Assembly (NCBI GenBank): GCA_031401675.1
Contig: JANNRR010000044.1
Location: 1-21,232 of the forward strand
Length of the DNA: 21,232 nucleotides
Origin: JANNRR01 sp031401675
GTDB taxonomy: Bacteria; Pseudomonadota; Alphaproteobacteria; Rhodobacterales; Rhodobacteraceae
Reading direction: 5' to 3'
Below, piece by piece: positions 16,048-21,232 of the stretch; the first letter of the stretch is position 1, and each line of letters starts with the position of its first letter. The notes beneath the pieces are model-generated. The model searched no databases. It was not told where the DNA came from and saw only the letters and a program-made list of their open reading frames with translations. The translations under genes were made by a program, and so were the position numbers.

Positions 16048-16153
16048 GATTGCGTGGTCAGTACAATCGACTCAAAACCCTCACCGTGATCGCAGCGTGA
16101 TTTTCCCTTTTCACGAATCCGGATGAGAATCGCGCAATCTGTGGTAGATTGCG
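16048..16153. promoter_or_regulatory. Divergent promoter region with repeated GATTGCG heptamer
   Basis: Between the M15 gene (minus) and the PAP2-like gene (plus), CGCAATCT (16133-16140) and AGATTGCG (16146-16153) form a perfect 8-bp inverted repeat around GTGGT, ending 44 bp before the plus-strand start. A third copy of the heptamer GATTGCG is at 16048-16054, 15 bp from the minus-strand start. Multiple copies in one small divergent region suggest an operator. The BTAD-type regulator encoded at 19010-20578 is the obvious candidate, by inference. Confidence 0.5.
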
Positions 16154-16197
16154 GTTCGCGGGCCGGGGCGTGCTGAACCCGGCGAATGGGGGACATC

Positions 16198-17280
16198 ATG
16201 GCAACGACCAACACGTCGAATACGTCCAATACGTCGAACACCTCAAACACGTCGAACACTTCCGCCCTCAATCAGGCCGAATTGGCGCTGCTGGGTCAGG
16301 AGTCGTCCTTGGCATTAAGCGAGGCGTTGCAGACGGGGCTATTGGCCATTCAACATTCTGGCGGGGAAGTAAACGCAACCTTGTTGGCAAGCCCGAGCAT
16401 TGAGCTTCGATTCCGGCGGATGAATGCGCGGCACCGGCAGCATCTGCTGGTCAAAGAGTTGATGGCGGGATTGGAGGTAAAGCCCGTACCGACAACAACG
16501 GACGAGGCGACATTATTGCTCAACGCGGCAGAAATACTCAAATTCAAGCTCAACCGCGGTGATCTTGCGTTCTGGAACAAGCAGATCGCCGCTCTACGGG
16601 CGCAGAAATGGCACCGCAACGACCGGATGACCGAAATCGTCATTCAACAGACAGATATTCTCAGCTTTCTTGCGCAGGCCGTCCCAATCGGCCCGCAAAC
16701 CCATCCCTGGTCACTTGTCCTGCTGGATGCTGTTCTCGATGTCGCGTTTCGCGTTTCTGCCGAATTGAAGCATGTTTTCAGCCTGCCGCGCCCGAACGTG
16801 CTGGCCCTCGATATCGCGCCGATCATCCAGACCCCGGCGCATGGATCATTCCCCAGTGGCCATGCAACCGAGGCGTTTGCGGTTGCAGCCGTGCTGAGTT
16901 GCCTTTTCCCTGATACAGACCTAGTACAGAACCCCCGCAGACAGAACCTGCGCGGCATTGCAGCCCGCATCGCAGTGAACCGTGGCTATGCCGGGCTGCA
17001 TTATCCGGTCGATCACCATGCCGGAGCGGTTCTGGGTGATGTGCTGGGGGGGATACTCGCGAAAAAATTGGGTGCAACTTTTACTTTCCCGACCCAAAAC
17101 TATGAGTTTGAAACCTCGGACAACAATGCAGCCAATGGTTTTTTCAGCGGCGTTGATCAATATGCACAGCAGGACACCGTTCTGCCGAAGCTGCAATCGC
17201 CCATTCAGCCCATCGCGTTCCCAACTGGCGCAAGTCTTCTACCTTACTTGATCAACGAAGTCCTGAAAGAACTGGGCTGA
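16198..17280 (+). CDS. PAP2-superfamily / vanadium-dependent haloperoxidase-like enzyme
   Basis: 360 aa. The start at 16198 is chosen because GGGGG lies 5 nt upstream; an ATG 12 nt earlier is in frame. The full acid-phosphatase/haloperoxidase signature is present: K191-x6-R198-P199, PSGH (219-222) and R262-x5-H268-x3-D272. The Ser usually before that Arg is Asn261. These residues bind vanadate or phosphate. There is no transmembrane helix, unlike lipid-phosphate PAP2 enzymes, which favours a soluble haloperoxidase-like or class A phosphatase-like protein. Residues 5-22 are six NTS tripeptides. No classical signal peptide is visible. The S8 protease gene starts 11 nt downstream, so the two form an operon. 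Confidence 0.85.
   Translation: MATTNTSNTSNTSNTSNTSNTSALNQAELALLGQESSLALSEALQTGLLAIQHSGGEVNATLLASPSIELRFRRMNARHRQHLLVKELMAGLEVKPVPTTTDEATLLLNAAEILKFKLNRGDLAFWNKQIAALRAQKWHRNDRMTEIVIQQTDILSFLAQAVPIGPQTHPWSLVLLDAVLDVAFRVSAELKHVFSLPRPNVLALDIAPIIQTPAHGSFPSGHATEAFAVAAVLSCLFPDTDLVQNPRRQNLRGIAARIAVNRGYAGLHYPVDHHAGAVLGDVLGGILAKKLGATFTFPTQNYEFETSDNNAANGFFSGVDQYAQQDTVLPKLQSPIQPIAFPTGASLLPYLINEVLKELG
16210..16263 (+). repeat. Six tandem NTS codons triplets in the PAP2-like gene
   Basis: Six consecutive 9-base units each encode Asn-Thr-Ser, right after the fourth codon. The units are aacacgtcg, aatacgtcc, aatacgtcg, aacacctca, aacacgtcg and aacacttcc, so they differ at synonymous positions. The repeat looks maintained at the protein level rather than being a fresh slippage product. 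Confidence 0.8.
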
Positions 17281-17291
17281 GAGGACAAGCG

Positions 17292-19007
17292 ATGACCTGT
17301 GATTTTAAAATTGGCGAAAGCTTCAAAGTCCCCGGCCTGCCGCTGAACTACATGCCCGCCGCCTTGTCCGCACGCCGGAGCGAACACGACGCTCCGAACC
17401 GCGTCGTAATGGAACTGCGCAATTGGATTGACGGCCATGAGCGCGACGAGTCTATGCCAGTGACGTTTTTCGTGGCTTCGTCCGAGGTACAGGCCAATCT
17501 GGACGCGATGGCACTGCTTCCGCCCCTTGCGGAAAGATCTGAGAACTCCGCCTTTTATCTCGGTCCGCCATCAAGACTGGCGCCTCGACAGAATGCCTAC
17601 TCCATGAACTTTGAGAAAACACTTGCACGAACTGCTATAGAGTTGCCAAACCCAAGCCCGAAGTCCATCGCGATCATTGATCTTGGCATTGCATTCTGGA
17701 ACCCTGCCTTCCGCGACGCGACATCGCAGCCCTTGTTCCGCAGCGTGACGCAGATTGATTTTGATGCGCAGGGAAATTCGACTGTGGGCCGCCTTCCGGT
17801 CGGCACCAGTATTAGTTCGCTTTGTCAGGACGCCGACAAACTTTTCGGGCAGACACTGGTCATCCAGAAACTTGCCGCCACCTTCAAAGGCGGCCTGTTT
17901 GCCGCAGAACCTGACCCCGACGCCTTTCGGCATGGCACGGCGGTCGCTGACATCGCCTCTGGACCGGGTATCAAGACCGACGACATGTTCGCCATCGAAT
18001 TGCCTTATGTGGCACTCACCGATTATGGCGGCGATACGTTGCAACTGGTGCTGCATGTTGCGTTGTCAGTTGCTGTCTTTCAAGCGTTGCACGACCAATC
18101 TACACCCTTGGTGATCGCCCTGCCCTTCGGTTTTCCGGGCGGGCCGCAAGACGGCAGTCACCCGATTGCGGAAGTCACCGGCGCGATCATGGCTTTTGCT
18201 AACCTGATTTTCAGCAAAGGCGTTCATCTGATCCTGCCTGCGGGCAATCATCTGCAGGACCGCTGCCATGCAGTGCTGACGCCTGCGGCACCTGACATAA
18301 TCTGGCGCATCGCACCGGATGATTTTTCAACCAACTGCGTCGAGTTCTGTCTTTATAAAAGCGACAAACCAACGGTAACCCTGACCTCGCCGGACGGCAA
18401 ATCCTGCACAATCTGTCTGAACGCCGATCAGTACACAGACATCCTGTGCGGCACCACTATCATCGGCGGCGTTCATCGCTGGCCCGACCGGCGCGGCTGG
18501 ACGAAGCTGCGGATCGCCTTAGCCCCGACCGCGTGGCGCCCCAACTGCCCGGCGCCAGCGCCATTTGGTGACTGGAAACTGGGTGTCGTCGCAGATGTCG
18601 ATGCGCAGCTCTGGATCCTTCGCGATGATGCCGACCGGGTGGCCCAGCAGGGCTCGCCGCACCGACCTTCGGTCTTTTTCGATCCCGCCTACCGCGAGCG
18701 CGACACCAATGGCAGTTATTGTCTGGACGATAGCACGACCGGGAAACTGCGCCGGTCGGGAACCGCGTCAGTGTTAACCACTGCCCAGCACCAGACAACC
18801 GCGCAGGCCAACGAACGCATTGGAGGCACAGATCGGCAAGCGTTTTATTCCGGTCGCGCCAGTGCTGGCGAGATATTCCAATCCGCACTGGTAGATGACG
18901 GCTGGGAATCGCGAGGCGTCGCAGCACTGGGTAACGGCACCCCGCGTATCTTCAGCGTCTCGGGCACTTCGGCTGCTGCAGCAATTCTCGCGAGGGACAA
19001 GGTATAA
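17292..19007 (+). CDS. Subtilisin-like S8 serine peptidase
   Basis: 571 aa, GAGGAC 6 nt before ATG. The S8 catalytic set is present in order: Asp130 in SIAIIDLGIA, His214 in FRHGTAVADIASG, oxyanion Asn319 in LILPAGNH and Ser560 in SVSGTSAAAA. The first about 120 residues precede the catalytic domain and may act as a pro-region; no signal peptide is seen. Asn319 and Ser560 are 241 residues apart, against about 66 in subtilisin, so a large insert (about 335-520, partly beta-rich, e.g. VTLTSPDGKS) lies between them. The protein ends only 11 residues after Ser560, shorter than the usual helix. It is the second gene of the PAP2-S8 operon and converges on the regulator with 2 bp between them. Confidence 0.88.
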   Translation: MTCDFKIGESFKVPGLPLNYMPAALSARRSEHDAPNRVVMELRNWIDGHERDESMPVTFFVASSEVQANLDAMALLPPLAERSENSAFYLGPPSRLAPRQNAYSMNFEKTLARTAIELPNPSPKSIAIIDLGIAFWNPAFRDATSQPLFRSVTQIDFDAQGNSTVGRLPVGTSISSLCQDADKLFGQTLVIQKLAATFKGGLFAAEPDPDAFRHGTAVADIASGPGIKTDDMFAIELPYVALTDYGGDTLQLVLHVALSVAVFQALHDQSTPLVIALPFGFPGGPQDGSHPIAEVTGAIMAFANLIFSKGVHLILPAGNHLQDRCHAVLTPAAPDIIWRIAPDDFSTNCVEFCLYKSDKPTVTLTSPDGKSCTICLNADQYTDILCGTTIIGGVHRWPDRRGWTKLRIALAPTAWRPNCPAPAPFGDWKLGVVADVDAQLWILRDDADRVAQQGSPHRPSVFFDPAYRERDTNGSYCLDDSTTGKLRRSGTASVLTTAQHQTTAQANERIGGTDRQAFYSGRASAGEIFQSALVDDGWESRGVAALGNGTPRIFSVSGTSAAAAILARDKV

Positions 19008-19009
19008 GC

Positions 19010-20578
19010 TTAATCAAGCATTGGTCGCAGTCCTTCAACCAAACCCAGAGACCGGAAGGTCTCGATCGGATAATCTGCCTCCACCAAGAGCCGCAGCGCA
19101 AAGTCCGGTTCCAGCAGTCGCAGCCGCCCGGCATAATGCTCTGCCTCGGCGCGCCGTCCGGTCAAGAGGTAAATCGCCACCAGATAACGCAGCGCTGGCC
19201 GGTAGAAGGGCATCTTCCGGTGGCTGGACAGCGCCTGTTCCAACGCCGTGTCGATCATCCCGAGGCCAAGCGCGGAAAAGCAGCACTGCATGTCCCAGCT
19301 GAAACTGTTCGACAGCCCATCGGCGGCTTGGCGCGCCGCATCAGCGACTGCATAGCCGCGCTCACGGTCGCCGCGAAACACCATAGCGTGGCTTAAAGCA
19401 TTGAGCGCATAGGGATTCTGATCACTGGCCTCGGTCGCCCGTTGTGCAAGATAAAGGCCATGGTCATAGTCGCCGCAGAGCTTCATTTTCACCTGCGCCG
19501 ATAGCGCCATGACAACCGGATGGTTGAAAGCCCGCGCCATCGCCGCATCGCAGAACGAAACCGCCTCGTCGCGCAATTCCGTGGTGACGTTTCGAAACTC
19601 CAGTGCCAGGGTCAGACGGACAAATCCGCGCCATGCCATCGCCAGACCCGACAAGTCACCGTCCTGCGCGCCCATCAGCAACCTGTCCGCCGTTTCGAGC
19701 CCGAACCGGTCAAAATCATGAATGCGTCGCACGGCGCGCTGGACTGCCGCAAACGGACCGGCCCTGCCTGAAAGCGCCAAAAGGTCGGAAACCGAGCCGA
19801 CCGCCCGATTGACGATCTGGGTCGCTTCCTGCGAGGTCCAGATTGCGGACTTAATGGCTGGCAAATGGAGCCGGCCAGTCCAGACACAGCGGTCGTGCGG
19901 TCGCCCCAGTGTCCGCAACAGCAAGTAAGTCTGCTGATCTGCGGACAGCGCTTCGATGACGATTTCTACATCCCCGAGCTCATCCATCTGGACCAATCTG
20001 GTGTCACTGGCTATGCGAATGTCAATTTCGCCCACTAGAGTCAGCTCTCCGGCGATGCGCTGTGCGATCCACTGAGCTGTGAACCGTTCGTTGGGTTCGG
20101 ACGAGGCCGCTTGCTCACGAATGATCACCAACGGCCGATTCAACGCGACCGGCCGCCTTAGAGCCGGGCTGGCATGGCCATCAATGCTGTGCCGATGACG
20201 CAGGTCGCGCAACCAGCTTTCGAACTCCGCGTCAGGCACGTCAATGTCGTCCAAAAGTTCGTCAACGTCGTTGCCCAGTGACGACGGATCCACCACGACC
20301 TTCGGTTCGACCCAGACGGCGCTCCGATCCGCATGCAGCCTGCGGGCAAGCGGGCCAAGTGCCTTGCGGATATGCGATAGCGCCTGCCGGAAGCTGACCG
20401 ACGCGCGCTCAGGGCTGCGGTCGCTCCACAGCTTGTCCTGAAGCCAAGCCCGGCTTCGTCTTTGGCCCGGCGACAGCAGAAGAATTGCCAGCAGCGCCCG
20501 TTCGCGCATGCCTTTCGGCGTGCGGTTGGTGCCTGCCTCATCTGACACCCGGAATGGTCCGCGGACTTCGACTTTCAC
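19010..20578 (-). CDS. BTAD/SARP-type transcriptional regulator with TPR-like C-terminus
   Basis: 522 aa, GTG start with GAGGGGGA 7-8 nt upstream. Residues 1 to about 100 form an OmpR-like winged helix of the SARP/BTAD type: PKGMRERALLAILLLSPGQR, then LQDKLWSDRSPERASVSFRQ and LSHIRKALGPL. A middle part (about 150-270) is unassigned. From about 300 the sequence is helical and TPR-like (NPYALNALSHAMVFRGDRER; YLVAIYLLTGRRAEAEHYAG). Such regulators are usually activators of neighbouring operons. It converges tail-to-tail with the S8 protease gene, supporting control of the PAP2-S8 and M15-membrane protein operons; that link is inferred. Signal and target site are unknown. Confidence 0.87.
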   Translation of the reverse strand: MKVEVRGPFRVSDEAGTNRTPKGMRERALLAILLLSPGQRRSRAWLQDKLWSDRSPERASVSFRQALSHIRKALGPLARRLHADRSAVWVEPKVVVDPSSLGNDVDELLDDIDVPDAEFESWLRDLRHRHSIDGHASPALRRPVALNRPLVIIREQAASSEPNERFTAQWIAQRIAGELTLVGEIDIRIASDTRLVQMDELGDVEIVIEALSADQQTYLLLRTLGRPHDRCVWTGRLHLPAIKSAIWTSQEATQIVNRAVGSVSDLLALSGRAGPFAAVQRAVRRIHDFDRFGLETADRLLMGAQDGDLSGLAMAWRGFVRLTLALEFRNVTTELRDEAVSFCDAAMARAFNHPVVMALSAQVKMKLCGDYDHGLYLAQRATEASDQNPYALNALSHAMVFRGDRERGYAVADAARQAADGLSNSFSWDMQCCFSALGLGMIDTALEQALSSHRKMPFYRPALRYLVAIYLLTGRRAEAEHYAGRLRLLEPDFALRLLVEADYPIETFRSLGLVEGLRPMLD

Positions 20579-20687
20579 GGTGACATCCCCCTCTTAAGAT
20601 CACCTGCCTTTGTTGCGGGCAAGTTACCACAAATTATGCACTCATGAGACTAACAACCTTAAGCGCGACACCGAGATCGCGCCGTTT

Positions 20688-20912
20688 CGTGGCAAACTGC
20701 GCATCCTCAGCCGCGAGTTGAAGGACATGACCGAACTGGGGTTGCTTTCCCGCAAGGACTATCCGGTCGTGCCGAAAAAGGTGGAGTACTCCCTCGCGCC
20801 GCGTGGTAGGGCTCTGCTTCCAATCCTGTCGGAGATCGTCAGATGGGGTGCGACCGGGGCACACGAAAACATTCTGGGAGTTTCCGAGCAGACTACATCA
20901 GCCGCGCTTTAG
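20688..20912 (+). pseudogene. HxlR-family regulator, C-terminal remnant
   Basis: The frame reads RGKLRILSRELKDMTELGLL SRKDYPVVP, then KKVEYSLAPRGRALLPILSE IVRWG. This is the recognition helix and wing of HxlR-type winged-helix regulators (family pattern LxxELKxLExxGLVxRxxYPxVPPxVEYxLTxxG). The first about 45 residues of the family, with the conserved Cys and the GKWxxLIL segment, are missing. The frame is open upstream to 20610 but has no similarity and no ATG start. It is probably a truncated, inactive copy. It lies divergently 109 bp from the start of the BTAD-type gene. Confidence 0.7.
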
Positions 20913-21232
20913 AAAGTCTGACAGTATGGGCTCAGGAAGGTCATGCTGCAATGAAGGGTGGCCAGTGATATTCTCGGACGGGGAGGCGGCGCAGGCGGCC
21001 CTCTGCGGTCATTCGTACCAATTGTAGTTGCTGCAAGGCAGTACGCGTGAGCGGCCATTGAGCCCGATCTGTGTTATTCATAATCATCAGCATAAGGCTT
21101 ATCCCTCTGAAGCCGGTTCCTCTACATGTTGATTTGGCCGGGCAGCCTGTGAAGCCCGCTTTTGGGACGTAGTCGGGGTGAAAATGCTGCGACTGGTCGG
21201 TGGCGGCGGGTGCGTGGAGCCGGTTTCTGGCT
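20913..21232. other. 320-bp right edge, nothing recognised
   Basis: After the HxlR remnant no gene family is recognised on either strand. A 46-codon minus-strand frame (20941-21081, starting MNNTDRAQWPLTRT) exists but has no convincing ribosome-binding site and no known motif, so I do not call it a gene. CGGGC ... GCCCG at 21140-21159 followed by CTTTT is a weak terminator-like structure. Confidence 0.4.

Noticed and set aside
16198..16263. NTS repeat as a CRISPR or minisatellite array
   Set aside because: Units are 9 bp, in frame, and inside a coding sequence with synonymous variation; no spacers.
20941..21081. 46-codon minus-strand open frame
   Set aside because: No known motif and no convincing ribosome-binding site; short frames are common by chance.

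Overview
The window looks like accessory DNA from a GC-rich alphaproteobacterium, most plausibly of the Rhodobacterales. This is inferred from the style of the Tad genes, from a BTAD/SARP-type regulator with a TPR tail, and from the IS families present. No rRNA or tRNA gene and no CRISPR array was seen, so the placement is not firm. Whether the DNA is chromosomal or on a plasmid cannot be told.

Left edge (1-655): the first codons of an IS630-like transposase run off the window on the minus strand. An IS6-family remnant with an internal stop follows, then about 385 bp without a convincing gene. That stretch leads into the pilin gene and carries a palindrome just upstream of it.

Tad/Flp pilus locus (656-10736, all plus strand): the order is flp pilin (58 aa), cpaB, a TadG-like gene, two tadE-like pseudopilin genes, cpaE/tadZ, cpaF/tadA, tadB, tadC, a LuxR-type regulator and the prepilin peptidase tadV/cpaA. 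Stop/start overlaps and short gaps suggest one or two transcripts. The pilin, pseudopilins, peptidase, ATPase, platform proteins and localisation factor are present. No secretin (cpaC/rcpA), cpaD or tadD is present, so the outer-membrane part must be encoded elsewhere or be absent. A LuxR-type gene with a 15-bp palindrome in its upstream region sits inside the cluster.

Mobile element (about 10.8-12.4 kb): an ISKra4-family transposase gene interrupted by one in-frame amber codon follows tadV directly.

Right half (12445-20912): an exported-type alpha/beta hydrolase comes first. It is followed by an unusual set of genes: a polytopic membrane protein and a VanY-like M15 peptidase with a peptidoglycan-binding domain (minus-strand operon); divergently, a vanadium-haloperoxidase/PAP2-like enzyme with an N-terminal NTS repeat and a subtilisin-like S8 protease (plus-strand operon); and, converging on the protease with only 2 bp between stop codons, a BTAD-TPR regulator. 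The divergent promoter region holds an inverted repeat and a third copy of its heptamer. The M15-to-membrane-protein gap holds two strong GC hairpins. This looks like a self-contained regulated module and is the best candidate here for an undescribed system, although its function is not evident from sequence. The window ends with a truncated HxlR regulator remnant and about 320 bp in which nothing is recognised.
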